64,000 bases of DNA, taken from the NCBI GenBank assembly GCA_041163745.1, contig JBEAQU010000081.1, forward strand, positions 123,177 through 187,176. Reading direction: 5' to 3'. This document shows positions 8,430 to 17,387 of this stretch, in pieces. Numbering within the stretch: position 1 is the stretch's first letter; the number at the start of each line of letters is the position of its first letter. The notes beneath the pieces are model-generated. The model did not search any database, was not told the DNA's origin, and saw nothing but the letters and a program-made list of their open reading frames with translations. The translations under genes and the position numbers were made by a program. The DNA is from UBA6168 sp041163745 (GTDB taxonomy: Bacteria; Bacteroidota; Bacteroidia; Chitinophagales; Saprospiraceae).

Positions 8430-9686
8430 TCAGGCGGGACTGTTTTCCTCCCAGACCTGTACGAGATGAACCAAGGTGAGCACCGCTTTTTCCATGTCCT
8501 GGACGGAGACCCACTCCTGGCGGGAATGGAAGGCATGTTCCCCTGCGAAGATATTGGGACAGGGCAGCCCCATGAAAGACAACCTGGATCCGTCGGTACC
8601 CCCGCGGATGCTGGACAGCCTGGGGGTGAGCCCGGCCCGTCGGATGGCTTCCTCCGCATATCGGATGACCTCGGGGTGGCGGTCCAGGACGACCTTCATG
8701 TTGCGGTATTGTTCCAACACTGTGAAGGTGGCCGACGAGTTGGGATAGTCTTCCATGACCTTGTCCAGGGTGTTCTTCAGCAGGGCTTCGTGTTCCGCCA
8801 GTTTCTCCGTGGTGAAGTCCCGGATCAAGAGGGTGAGCCTGGCATGTTCGAGCGAGCCTTCGACGGAAGTCGGGTGGATGAAGCCTTGCCGTCCTTCGGT
8901 GGTTTCCGGGGAGCAACCTCCGGTCGGAAGGGCATGGATGAGGGCGGCGGCCATTTTCATGGCATGTTCCATCTTGCCTTTGGCGAAACCGGGATGTACG
9001 CTGACGCCTTTGAATTCGATGGTGACCTGGTCGGCGGAGAAGGTTTCGTTTTCGAGGGAGCCGGCCATTTCCCCGTCGACGGTGTAGGCGAAGTCGGCGT
9101 CGAGCCGTTGCAGATCGACATGGTCCACCCCGCGGCCTATTTCTTCGTCCGGGGTGAACAGCAGGCGGATGTCACCATGCAGGATGTCGGGATGCTGCAG
9201 GAGAATCCGGGCGGCATCCATGATTTCAGCGACTCCCGCCTTGTTGTCCGCGCCGAGCAGGGTGGTGCCGCTTGCCGTGATGATGTCGTTGCCGAGTTGG
9301 TCTTTCAGGTGTGGGTGGTCTGCCAGGCGGATGACTTGGGAAGGATCGTCGGGCAGCACGATGTCCTCCCCATGGTAGTGTCGGTGTATGATGGGTTTCA
9401 CGCCCGCTCCGCTGCAATCGGGGGCGGTGTCCATGTGGGAACAAAGGCAGATGACGGGGACCTTCCGGGGGCTATTGCCCGGGATGGTGGCATATACGTA
9501 TCCGGCGTCGTCCATGTCCGCGTCCCGGACGCCCATCTCCCGCAGTTCCTGTACCAGCAGCCGGCCCAGGTCCTTTTGTTTGGCAGTGGAAGGGACGGTT
9601 GCGGAGGTTGGATCCGACTGGGTGTCCAGGCGGACATAACGAAGAAAACGGTCTACGACGGTATGTTGGAACGGTACTGATGGCAT
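8430..9686 (-). CDS. pepT: Peptidase T (tripeptide aminopeptidase)
   Basis: A 418-residue PepT, family M20B, a cytoplasmic zinc aminopeptidase that removes the N-terminal residue of tripeptides. Metal ligands are visible in order: the His of SHMDTAPD, the Asp of LGADNKAGVAE, the catalytic Glu pair of TPDEEIGRG, the Asp of TVDGEMAG, and the His of AGEHAFHSRQEWV near the C-terminus. Length fits the family (about 410). The start (MPSVPFQHTVVDRFLRYV) matches the usual beginning just before the first helix. A TAATTTTG -7 box lies 82 bases upstream. Confidence 0.96.
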   Translation of the reverse strand: MPSVPFQHTVVDRFLRYVRLDTQSDPTSATVPSTAKQKDLGRLLVQELREMGVRDADMDDAGYVYATIPGNSPRKVPVICLCSHMDTAPDCSGAGVKPIIHRHYHGEDIVLPDDPSQVIRLADHPHLKDQLGNDIITASGTTLLGADNKAGVAEIMDAARILLQHPDILHGDIRLLFTPDEEIGRGVDHVDLQRLDADFAYTVDGEMAGSLENETFSADQVTIEFKGVSVHPGFAKGKMEHAMKMAAALIHALPTGGCSPETTEGRQGFIHPTSVEGSLEHARLTLLIRDFTTEKLAEHEALLKNTLDKVMEDYPNSSATFTVLEQYRNMKVVLDRHPEVIRYAEEAIRRAGLTPRLSSIRGGTDGSRLSFMGLPCPNIFAGEHAFHSRQEWVSVQDMEKAVLTLVHLVQVWEENSPA

Positions 9687-9767
9687 AGGTTATGATGTTC
9701 AGTGTCACTCGGGATGGCTGACGGGCACAGGTTCTGTTGACAAACATTCAAAAAATTATCCGGATTG

Positions 9768-9775
9768 CAAAATTA
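9768..9775 (-). promoter_or_regulatory. -7 promoter box for pepT
   Basis: The reverse complement reads TAATTTTG, an exact TAnnTTTG match; no clear -33 element is seen. Confidence 0.45.
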
Positions 9776-9887
9776 ATCGGTATGTGTCGGCGAGATCGCC
9801 CGGCCATCCCGGGTTGCTGTGTCAGCACCTTAACACGCCGTTAACAAAAGCGTGCCGGACGGACTACGGCAGGCAACCGGAATGCCA

Positions 9888-9895
9888 TAATTTTG
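9888..9895 (+). promoter_or_regulatory. -7 promoter box for the DUF1573 lipoprotein gene
   Basis: TAATTTTG matches TAnnTTTG exactly, 105 bases before the start at 10001. This position supports the inner start rather than the longer frame that opens at 9893, inside the promoter itself. Confidence 0.5.
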
Positions 9896-10000
9896 CCGCC
9901 CGCAACGAATGCGGGCATATTGCGTAAACATTCGCTGACAGTGGTTGTTTTCGCAGTAACGACCTATCATTTGATTCATTCATCACAAAATCTTGAGAAA

Positions 10001-10555
10001 ATGTTGAAGAAAGTTTCTTTCGGATTGCTGGCGATGGCGGTACTTTCCATGTCCCTTCCCAGCTGCAAGAGCGATAGCGCCCGGGACGAGGCGGTCAGCG
10101 CTGCCGCCGGTAATACCGGTGGTGCGGGTGACGTCACGCTGACAGGTAACACCACCCCGGTCACGCCGGAAGCCAGCGCCGCACAGCCGGCACCGCCGGT
10201 CGGTCCCACCACCACCGTCCAGTTCGCCGAGACGGAATTCAACTTCGGAAAAGTGAAGGCCGGGGAGAAGGTGCAGCACGACTACACGTTCACGAACACG
10301 GGTAAGGAACCCCTGGTCATCAGCAATGCCAAGGGGAGCTGCGGCTGTACGGTACCCGAATGGCCGAAGGATCCCATCGCCCCGGGTGCCACCGGCAAGA
10401 TCAAGGTCGAATTCGACAGCAAAGGCAAAGCCGGCGCTCAAGCCAAGCAGGTGACCATCACAGCCAACACAAACCCGGCCACTTCCATCCTGACCATCAA
10501 AGGGGAAGTGATCGGCGATGCCCCCCAGCCGGCCACCGCTGTCCAGACGAATTGA
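10001..10555 (+). CDS. DUF1573 domain lipoprotein
   Basis: A 184-residue lipoprotein with signal peptide and lipobox-like SLPSC (Cys about residue 19). A low-complexity Ala/Thr/Pro linker covers about residues 25-65. The rest is one DUF1573 domain, an immunoglobulin-like beta fold (also called HYDIN/ASH-like) with the hallmarks FNFGKVKAGEKVQHDYTFTN, then GSCGCTVPEWPKDPIAPG with the conserved Cys-Gly-Cys, then GKIKVEFDSKGKAG. The function of the family is unknown; it is very common in Bacteroidota envelopes. The start is set by the signal peptide and promoter position. Confidence 0.88.
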   Translation: MLKKVSFGLLAMAVLSMSLPSCKSDSARDEAVSAAAGNTGGAGDVTLTGNTTPVTPEASAAQPAPPVGPTTTVQFAETEFNFGKVKAGEKVQHDYTFTNTGKEPLVISNAKGSCGCTVPEWPKDPIAPGATGKIKVEFDSKGKAGAQAKQVTITANTNPATSILTIKGEVIGDAPQPATAVQTN

Positions 10556-10796
10556 TTCCCTTTGCCGGCGGACGGGACTCCGTCCGTGGCTGTGCAGGGC
10601 GTCTCCCATCAAACATCGACTGGTTGTAAGCCGCTAGAGGCCTTGTCAGCCGTCACCACCGAAGCACTTCGCGGCGCCGCGGAACACCATTCCATGGCGC
10701 CGCGGGTCGTTTCGGCAGGCCACAAATCCCTGCCGGCGACGGCCCCAAGGTGCTCGGTCCCGCTAGGAAGCACTCCGATACGTTGAAGACGAAGTC

Positions 10797-11669
10797 ATGA
10801 GCACCGTTCGCGCCTATTTTTCCCTGGTCAAGTTCAGCCACACCATCTTCGCCCTTCCTTTCGCCCTGCTGGGTTACGTACTGGCCGTATTCCGGTACGG
10901 ACATACCCTTCCGGCCCGCATATTCCTGCTGGTGCTGTTGTGCATGGTCTTCGCCCGGAGTGCGGCTATGGCGTTCAACCGGTATCTGGACCGGGAGATC
11001 GACCGGAAGAATGTGCGGACCGCCGCCCGGGAGATTCCGGCCGGTGTCATTTCAGCCTCGGCAGCTTTGCGCTTCACCTGGCTGAATGCCTTCTTGTTCG
11101 TCATTTCGGCTTGGCTGATCAACCCCTTGTGTTTCTATCTTTCCCCGGTGGCCTTGCTGGTCATCCTGGGCTACAGCTATACCAAGCGGTTCACCTACCT
11201 CTGCCACTTCGTTTTGGGACTGGGACTGGCTTTGGCACCGCTGGGTGCCTATCTGGCCGTCGGGGGCGGTTTCGATGCCCTTCCCCTGATCCTGTCATGT
11301 ATGGTGTTGTGTTGGGTGGCCGGCTTTGATATCATCTACGCTTTGCAGGATGAGCAATTCGACCGGAAGCATCGGCTGCATTCCGTTCCGGCGGCGTTCG
11401 GGGTCGTGAAAGCCATCCGCTTGTCAAGGTGGCTCCACCTGGGCAGCGGTATCGGGGTCGTTGCGGCATTGGCCGGTTTGTACGAAGCTTATCCACAAGC
11501 GGGCGTATGGAGCGGCCTGGGTGGCGCCTTGTTCCTGGGCCTTTTGATTTACCAGCACTTCCTGGTCAAACCAACCGACCTGCGCCGGATCGACATGGCC
11601 TTCTTCACGACCAACGGAATGGCCAGCCTGTTATTCGGCGGCATGGTCATCCTTGATTTCTTCCTCTAG
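10797..11669 (+). CDS. UbiA-family prenyltransferase (MqnP/UbiA-like)
   Basis: A 290-residue integral membrane prenyltransferase with about eight hydrophobic segments. Both Asp-rich motifs of the UbiA superfamily are present: NRYLDREIDRKNVRTAAR near residues 61-78 and the second, DIIYALQDEQFDRKHRLHS, near 179-197. The motif NxRTaaReiPaG and the short length match the group annotated as putative 4-hydroxybenzoate polyprenyltransferase, which includes MqnP of the futalosine menaquinone pathway. In a Bacteroidota genome menaquinone synthesis is the likelier role, but this is inference. Start ATG at 10797. Confidence 0.85.
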   Translation: MSTVRAYFSLVKFSHTIFALPFALLGYVLAVFRYGHTLPARIFLLVLLCMVFARSAAMAFNRYLDREIDRKNVRTAAREIPAGVISASAALRFTWLNAFLFVISAWLINPLCFYLSPVALLVILGYSYTKRFTYLCHFVLGLGLALAPLGAYLAVGGGFDALPLILSCMVLCWVAGFDIIYALQDEQFDRKHRLHSVPAAFGVVKAIRLSRWLHLGSGIGVVAALAGLYEAYPQAGVWSGLGGALFLGLLIYQHFLVKPTDLRRIDMAFFTTNGMASLLFGGMVILDFFL

Positions 11670-11764
11670 GCTCAGCCGGCGCATCAATAGGCCATTCCCT
11701 CCCCCGGCTTCATCCCGTGTTGCTTCTCGAATCGGCCTCGCCACAGGACTCCCGTTGGTTCTCT

Positions 11765-14700
11765 TCAGTCGGTTTTCATCATTTTCACAATCTTCTGGAT
11801 TTTACCGTCGTAATTCACGCGGAGGAAATAAGCTCCAGCCGGGATTTCCCCAAGGGGAAACTCGACCCGTTCGCCTTCCGGCGGAATGGAGAAGGTCCGG
11901 ACCAATCTACCGTCCGCTGTCGTCATGACCAGTGTGATGGGGAGGCCGTCGAACCGGTCGATCACCTCGACGACCAAGCGGTCCTGGAAAGGGTTCGGAT
12001 AGATGTGTACGTAACGGTAATCCCCGGCATAGTAGACCGATGCGATGTTGGAACGGATGGGGACGAATCCTTCGCGGGACAGGCGGACCTGATAATGGTT
12101 GGTTCCGCGGACTGGTCCGGGGTGTACGGTTTCATACCGGATGACGTCGCCGAGGTCCGTTTCCGTGATGGGGGAAGCGATCGGTGTCAAGTCGGACGGG
12201 TCGGTACCCCAATGGACCGAGAAGGTGTGGTCCAGGGTATCCGGTTTGCGGTAGTACCAATCGACGGTCACCGCCCCGGTCGTTTCGTCCGACGCGGCTT
12301 GGATGACCAGCGCATCTCCGCAGTAGGCCGGTTCGTTGCTGACCAGGACAAACGTCATGTCGGTGGAAGTACAGGTTCCGGTGGTGACATCGAGGCGGAC
12401 GGTCTTCTTGCCGGGAGTGTCCCAAGCGACCCCGTCCACGGTCCGGATGGAAGCTTCGGCGGGCGAACCGTCCTGAAAGGACCAGGCATAGGAGGCGTCC
12501 GGGGCGAAGGCCAGTGCCTCGAAAACGACAGGCAGTCCGAGACAGACGGTATCCGGCCCTGGCAGGATGTGGGCGAAGGATTGGGAGTCGACCTCGATAC
12601 GGATGATGTTAGAAGGCAGGAATGCGGTGCAATTGCTTCGGCGGGCCAAACGGACCAGCTGCGTGGTTTGTGTCATCGGAAGGGTGGGGAGCAGACTGTC
12701 ATCGAAGGCATCCGGTATCAATGACCAGGTGTCCGGATCGAAGGGGCCTTCCCCAGTGGAGCGCATCCAGGTGAACTCGATGGCTCCGCTTCCGCCGTCC
12801 GGTGGTGAGATGGAGGTGATGGGGGAACTGGGCGGGGCAGGTCCGCAGAGAGTTTGGTCGCAACAGACGGTGCCGGCGTCTGTGAGTGGGTCGCAAGGGA
12901 GAGAAGGGAAGAATCCTGCGTCGATATCCGTACGGATGGTACCTTCCGCCATCGTGAGCTGGGGGGTTTTCCCGGTGAGCGGGTGAACATCGGAATCGAG
13001 GTCATTGTCGTCTCCCTGAAGATTGGGGCTGTGCGAAAGCCCTGTCGGGGCAATGAAGCTCAGCTGATAGGTTCCGGGAAGGGGAGCGAAGCGGTACGAT
13101 CCGTCGGCTTGGGTGTAGGTGGTGTCGGAGACGGTATTTCCAAGGATATCCGAACCGGTAAGCAGGACAGACACATTGGGAAGACCAGTTTCGGTATTGG
13201 ATTGCCGGCCGTCCATATCCGTATCCAACCAAACGAAGTCACCCAAGGTGGCGGGCTGCAGAAGGGTGAAGGTACAGACGGCGGAACAGCTGTTGGGATC
13301 GGTGACGGTGACCATGTAAGTGCCTGGCCAGAGCTGGTCGATGGTATCCGAGGCATCCCCTGTGTTCCACGCGAAGGAGAAAGGTTCGGTGCCGCCTTGG
13401 ACCGAGACGGTGAGGGCACCGTCGTTGAGGTTGGTGCCGGAGACTTGTTGCAAGGGGAGGACCGAGCACGAAGGGACGGGGATGGGCGTGATGAGGAAGG
13501 TGTCCACCCGTTGGCATTGGTTGGCATCCGTGAGTGAGAGTTGGTAGCTGTCGGGGGCCAGGTCGAAGACGAACTGCCCGTTTGCCCCGGTGGACCAGAG
13601 ATAGGTGTAGGGCGGAGTGCCGCCGGTAGCTTGCACACCGATGGTTCCGTTTTCCAGGCAGCTGCCGTTGTATTGGTCGGCAGAAAGCGAGAGCGGTGGC
13701 GGGGCGATGAGTTGGAAGGATGCTGCGGTGCGGCAGGAAGAGCTTTCTGTGACCGTGACGGAGAAATCCCCTTGGGGAAGACTGCCGATTTCGAAGGTGG
13801 TGTCGCCGTTTTCCCAGAGGAAGGAGAAGGGTGGCAGACCACCCAGGACCGTGAGAGAGATCTGTCCGTTGCTGTCGCCGAAGCAGGCAAGATGCTGCAG
13901 GTCGGCTTCGACGGCGAAGTTGCCGCCGGCCAGGATATTGGTCTGTGCGGTGCCGAAGCAGCCGTTGGGGTCGGTGACGTTGACGGTGTAGGAACCTGGA
14001 AAGACATCATGGAGGACGGGGCCGGTTCCGCCGTTGGACCAGGTGAACGTGTAGGGCTCGGTACCGCCGCCTGCTGCGGCGGCGAGGGAATCGGAGACAC
14101 CGGGACAGGCGTAGGTCGGTCCGTCGAGGGACACGACCAGTCCGGTGCCGAGCAGCACGGAGATGCTGTCACTACGGGTGCAGCCGTTTCCATCGGTGAC
14201 GGTGACGAAGTAGAGGCCGGGGGCGACATTTTCGACGACGGGGTCGGTTGGTCCGGCGTTCCATTGGAAAGAGAAGGGTGGCAGGCCGCCGGTGGTCTGA
14301 GCCGATAGGGTGCCGTTTTCGATTCCGTTGCAGGTGGTGTTGGTGGCGTTGAGGCTTAGGGAAAGCGTGGGGAATGCGGCGATGGAAACGGAGTCGGAAA
14401 CCGTGCAGCCGGTGGTGTCTGTGACGGTGACGGAAAAGATGCCGGGCGGGAGCTGTTGGATATGGGCGTTGGCTTGGCCGTTGTTCCAGAGGAAGGCATA
14501 AGGGTAATTGCCGCCGTCCGGGAAAGCGGAGGCGAAGCCGGTCAGGCTGTCGCAACTGCCGGAGGCTGATTCGACGGTCAGTGTGAGGGGGGAGGATTGT
14601 GTCACGGATATGATCTGGCTGCTGGTACAGCCACCGGCATCGGTAACGGTAAGGGAAAAGTTGCCGGACCAGAGTCCGGTGGCGGTCGGCAGGGTGTCTC

Positions 14701-16468
14701 CGTTGCTCCAGGCAAAGGAGAAGGGAGGGATGCCGCCGGTAGCGGCGGCGGCGGCCAGGCCGGTGCTGTCACCGAAACAGGCGATAGGGACCGGTGTCAC
14801 GACAAGGTCGATTTCCGGGGCGAAGACCATGTTGGCACTGGACGAGCCGGTGCAACCGTCGGAAGAGGACACCGTGACGCTGTAGCTGCCCGGTGGCAGG
14901 TTGGTGACGAAAGGTTCGTTGCTTCCGGTACTCCATAGGAAGGACAGCGGGGGAACACCTCCCTGGGGCGCTGCCACCAGCTCCCCGGAGGACTGACCCG
15001 CACAGATGGCAGTGGCGCCGGAGAAAAGGACGGAGAATTCGGCGGGTTGGCCAACGGTGGCGGTGGCGCTATTGGAGCAGCCGATGGCGGAGGTGACGGT
15101 GACCGAGTAGGAGCCGGCTGGTACGTTCGTCAGTTGGGCGGAGGTGTCGCCTGTGTTCCATAGGAAGCTTAGCGGCTGTTGGGCCGCTGGACTTACCCAA
15201 GTGGAGACGTTGCCATCGGAGAGGCCGCATTGCGATGCGCTGTCCGCTGAAAGCTGCAGCGGGAAAGGCGGAATGACTGTCAGCAGGGCGGAGGCGTTCC
15301 GCTTGCACTGCAGCTGGTCTGTGACGGTCACGCTGTAGGAACCGGGAGGCAGGCCGGACAGGTTGGCTGTGGTCTGGCCGTTGCTCCATGTGAAGGAGTA
15401 GGGAGGGATCCCGTTTGTCGGCAGCGCGGATACGGCGCCGTTGTTGAGTCCGTTGCAACTAGGGTTGGTGTAGTCAAGGGTAAGGGAGAGGTTGCTTTGG
15501 TTGGTAAGGGTGACGGATTCCGCTGCGGTACAGCCGAGACCGTCGGTCACGGTGACGGAATAGCTTCCCTGCGGCAGGTTTTGGATAGTGGGGGAGGTTT
15601 GGCCGGTGTTCCATAGGAAGGCAAAAGGTAAGGATCCGTTGGCCGGCGTGGCGGTGATGCTGCCGTTGGCATTGCCGGTGCAGAGCGGATGAGTGGGTTG
15701 CAAGGAGATGGAAAGGTCTCCGGGGACGAAACCGACCACACCGGATCCCGTGGCGGAACAGCCGTTGCCAGCGGTGGCGGTCACGGAATAGGTGCCGGTC
15801 GGCAGTCCGTTGATGGAAGAATTGCTGCTGCCGGTGCTCCAAAGATAGGTGAAGGGCGGGTTGCCGCCGGACATATTGGTAAAGGCTGTCCCGCCAAGGG
15901 AGGAGGGATCGCACAAAACGGGTGTGGTGATCACCTGCAGGCTGAGCGGCTGTGCGATTGTTTCGCAGTCAGAGACACCGCAGTTGTTGAAATCCAGGAT
16001 ATTGACACAGAAGATGCCTGGTTGGAGATTGGAAATCGTGGCGGAGGTGGCGCCGTTGTTCCAAAGGAAGGAGTAAGGGGGCGTTCCGCCGGAGGGTGTG
16101 ACCACCATGGCGCCGGGCAGGTTGCAGTCGGTAACAGTGATGGCTGCTTCCAGGGTGGGCGGTGCAGTCAGGGTGACGGCGGCGGCGGCGGTCAGTCCTC
16201 CGGCGCTGGTGACGGTGACACTGTAGGTGCCGGCCGGCAGATTGGTCAGCGGGTTGGCGGTAGCGCCCGTATTCCAGGTGAATGAATAGGGGGCTGAGCC
16301 ACCGGAGGGCACTGCCTGGACGGAGCCGGTGGAAAAACCTCCGCAAGCTGGGTGTTGCGGTACCAGGGAGACGGACAGTTGCGCAGAAACGGTGGACAGG
16401 ACTCCGGCAAGGAGAAAAGTGCAGAGCAGGGGTCGCCAAAAAGGAGGTGAACTAATCATTTTCATCAC
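11765..16468 (-). CDS. Giant SprB-repeat surface protein with T9SS sorting domain
   Basis: A 1567-residue secreted protein. Signal peptide at 1-29 (to VSAQ). Residues about 30-1080 are 14 tandem SprB repeats of 70-77 residues, each with a GGxPPYSFxWxNG core, a LPxGxYSVTVTD segment and a following Gly-Cys. SprB repeats occur in the mobile gliding adhesin SprB of Flavobacterium and related surface proteins. Next is an SdrD B-like domain (GDFVWLDTDMDGRQSN, residues about 1090-1200), then a linker with an Ig/PKD-like part. The C-terminus is a type A T9SS sorting domain (HIYPNPFQDRLVVEV, GAYFLRVNYDG). Expected to be exported by the PorSS/T9SS and fixed to the cell surface. Placed convergent with the prenyltransferase gene; no partner gliding gene is adjacent. 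Confidence 0.92.
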   Translation of the reverse strand: MMKMISSPPFWRPLLCTFLLAGVLSTVSAQLSVSLVPQHPACGGFSTGSVQAVPSGGSAPYSFTWNTGATANPLTNLPAGTYSVTVTSAGGLTAAAAVTLTAPPTLEAAITVTDCNLPGAMVVTPSGGTPPYSFLWNNGATSATISNLQPGIFCVNILDFNNCGVSDCETIAQPLSLQVITTPVLCDPSSLGGTAFTNMSGGNPPFTYLWSTGSSNSSINGLPTGTYSVTATAGNGCSATGSGVVGFVPGDLSISLQPTHPLCTGNANGSITATPANGSLPFAFLWNTGQTSPTIQNLPQGSYSVTVTDGLGCTAAESVTLTNQSNLSLTLDYTNPSCNGLNNGAVSALPTNGIPPYSFTWSNGQTTANLSGLPPGSYSVTVTDQLQCKRNASALLTVIPPFPLQLSADSASQCGLSDGNVSTWVSPAAQQPLSFLWNTGDTSAQLTNVPAGSYSVTVTSAIGCSNSATATVGQPAEFSVLFSGATAICAGQSSGELVAAPQGGVPPLSFLWSTGSNEPFVTNLPPGSYSVTVSSSDGCTGSSSANMVFAPEIDLVVTPVPIACFGDSTGLAAAAATGGIPPFSFAWSNGDTLPTATGLWSGNFSLTVTDAGGCTSSQIISVTQSSPLTLTVESASGSCDSLTGFASAFPDGGNYPYAFLWNNGQANAHIQQLPPGIFSVTVTDTTGCTVSDSVSIAAFPTLSLSLNATNTTCNGIENGTLSAQTTGGLPPFSFQWNAGPTDPVVENVAPGLYFVTVTDGNGCTRSDSISVLLGTGLVVSLDGPTYACPGVSDSLAAAAGGGTEPYTFTWSNGGTGPVLHDVFPGSYTVNVTDPNGCFGTAQTNILAGGNFAVEADLQHLACFGDSNGQISLTVLGGLPPFSFLWENGDTTFEIGSLPQGDFSVTVTESSSCRTAASFQLIAPPPLSLSADQYNGSCLENGTIGVQATGGTPPYTYLWSTGANGQFVFDLAPDSYQLSLTDANQCQRVDTFLITPIPVPSCSVLPLQQVSGTNLNDGALTVSVQGGTEPFSFAWNTGDASDTIDQLWPGTYMVTVTDPNSCSAVCTFTLLQPATLGDFVWLDTDMDGRQSNTETGLPNVSVLLTGSDILGNTVSDTTYTQADGSYRFAPLPGTYQLSFIAPTGLSHSPNLQGDDNDLDSDVHPLTGKTPQLTMAEGTIRTDIDAGFFPSLPCDPLTDAGTVCCDQTLCGPAPPSSPITSISPPDGGSGAIEFTWMRSTGEGPFDPDTWSLIPDAFDDSLLPTLPMTQTTQLVRLARRSNCTAFLPSNIIRIEVDSQSFAHILPGPDTVCLGLPVVFEALAFAPDASYAWSFQDGSPAEASIRTVDGVAWDTPGKKTVRLDVTTGTCTSTDMTFVLVSNEPAYCGDALVIQAASDETTGAVTVDWYYRKPDTLDHTFSVHWGTDPSDLTPIASPITETDLGDVIRYETVHPGPVRGTNHYQVRLSREGFVPIRSNIASVYYAGDYRYVHIYPNPFQDRLVVEVIDRFDGLPITLVMTTADGRLVRTFSIPPEGERVEFPLGEIPAGAYFLRVNYDGKIQKIVKMMKTD

Positions 16469-16923
16469 TTTTGGGATGATACCAAGATGGCCGCCGTCGG
16501 ATGGCAGGTATCATGCCCGCCATTGGCGGAATCCTGCGGACGAGCGGAACGGGGCCGGATTTTCCATGCCGGCGATTGGCAAGAGCAGTTGTGGATAGTT
16601 TGGTGACCGACCGGAAGAAAGATTGTCGGAATTTCGCTGACGAATGCACACGGCCAGGAACCAAGCCCATTACAGGGGCGAAGGAGGGCTCCGTTCCGTG
16701 AAGGCGGATGGTCGGGGGATGTCGGCCGTGTGTTCTGGCTAACACCATGCCCGCTCGGGGACCTGTACAATCGAACGGCCGTAAGGCAGGCCGTGCGTAA
16801 AATTATGCCACAAGAAGCGGCTATGCAGCCTCCCTACGGAGGCTGGGGGCATTTCAACGGGAGGAAGTTATGGGGGTGGTCCGCTGTTCGCAACTCGTCC
16901 GGCCAACGGAACCGGTTGCGCTG
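16469..16923. other. Intergenic region upstream of the SprB-repeat gene
   Basis: A 455-base gap, the upstream region of the SprB-repeat gene and downstream of the 50-residue membrane protein gene, both (-). A perfect 8-bp hairpin, CAGCCTCC-ctac-GGAGGCTG, lies at 16826-16845, but no T run follows on the minus strand, so it is only a weak terminator candidate. No gene is supported. Confidence 0.5.
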
Positions 16924-17076
16924 TCACATCAGCCGCATGGCCTGCACGAGGTAGGTCAGGGAAAACGGAAGGGCGACCCAGAACCATTGCGGCACCCAGA
17001 CCAGCATGAGCAGCATGATGACGGTGGAGATGATGAAAAGCAACCAGGAAAGGGTGGTGTTGGACGATTTTTCCAT
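16924..17076 (-). CDS. Small membrane protein, 50 residues
   Basis: A short frame: ATG at 17076, TGA at 16924-16926. The product has a short polar N-terminus (MEKSSNTTLSW), a first hydrophobic segment (LLFIISTVIMLLMLVWV) and a second (WFWVALPFSLTYLV), ending QAMRLM. Two membrane helices with a tryptophan-rich hinge (PQWFW) are predicted by eye. No known family is recognised. The main support is an exact Bacteroidota promoter (TTTG, 20 bases, TAATTTTG at 17184-17215) pointing at it, divergent from the corA promoter. A role next to a divalent cation channel is possible but unproven. Confidence 0.65.
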   Translation of the reverse strand: MEKSSNTTLSWLLFIISTVIMLLMLVWVPQWFWVALPFSLTYLVQAMRLM

Positions 17077-17183
17077 ATTCTTCGAAAAGGTTTGTTCCTT
17101 CGGGAAAAGTGGCGCTCGGACCGAACCGAAGTCACCTTGGTTCGGAGAGAGATGAGTTTGGCATCACCAAACGATGACTTTTG

Positions 17184-17215
17184 CAAAATTACTCAGGGGA
17201 ATCCAAAAAGACAAA
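17184..17215 (-). promoter_or_regulatory. Consensus promoter for the 50-residue membrane protein
   Basis: On the minus strand TTTG (17212-17215), exactly 20 bases, then TAATTTTG (17184-17191): a full match to the Bacteroidota -33/-7 consensus. Transcription would start near 17177, about 100 bases before the ATG at 17076. Confidence 0.75.
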
Positions 17216-17280
17216 TAATGTTTCTGACTAGCCGGCGCGGGGGCGCTTGGGATACGGGCGGAACCGGGTTGGTCGGACGG

Positions 17281-17312
17281 TTTGTCACGGCCGGGAAGAA
17301 ATCGTATGTTTG
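17281..17312 (+). promoter_or_regulatory. Consensus promoter for corA
   Basis: TTTG (17281-17284), exactly 20 bases, then TATGTTTG (17305-17312): full match to the Bacteroidota consensus. The leader to the corA ATG would be about 70 bases. Confidence 0.8.
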
Positions 17313-17387
17313 TAGCGCGGTGGCGGGCAACCGGATGGTCCGGAGCCAACCAGGAATCAGGTAACGCTACAACTTCCAGAAGGATCC

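Larger units (their letters stand above)
9687..10000. other. Divergent promoter region pepT / DUF1573 gene
   Basis: A 314-base gap between two divergent genes. It carries TAATTTTG -7 boxes on both strands: minus at 9768-9775 towards pepT and plus at 9888-9895 towards the DUF1573 gene. No gene-sized frame is supported. Confidence 0.6.
17077..17387. other. Divergent promoter region, small membrane protein / corA
   Basis: A 311-base gap with two consensus promoters facing apart, whose -33 elements lie about 65 bases from each other. Nothing else is recognised. Confidence 0.7.

Noticed and set aside
8352..9680. 442-residue plus-strand frame opposite pepT
   Set aside because: It is a shadow of pepT, whose metal-site motifs are unmistakable; no domain is recognised in it.
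11488..11500. TTATCCACA DnaA box in the prenyltransferase gene
   Set aside because: A single copy within a coding region; no cluster or AT-rich unwinding element nearby.
11717..16285. Long plus-strand frames opposite the SprB-repeat gene (for example 11717-12724 and 13541-14308)
   Set aside because: They lie antisense to a gene with 14 recognisable repeats and have no domain of their own; they follow from its high GC and repeated codons.
11765..16468. CRISPR-like repetition
   Set aside because: The repeats are about 220 bases, diverged and coding for SprB modules, not short identical repeats with spacers.
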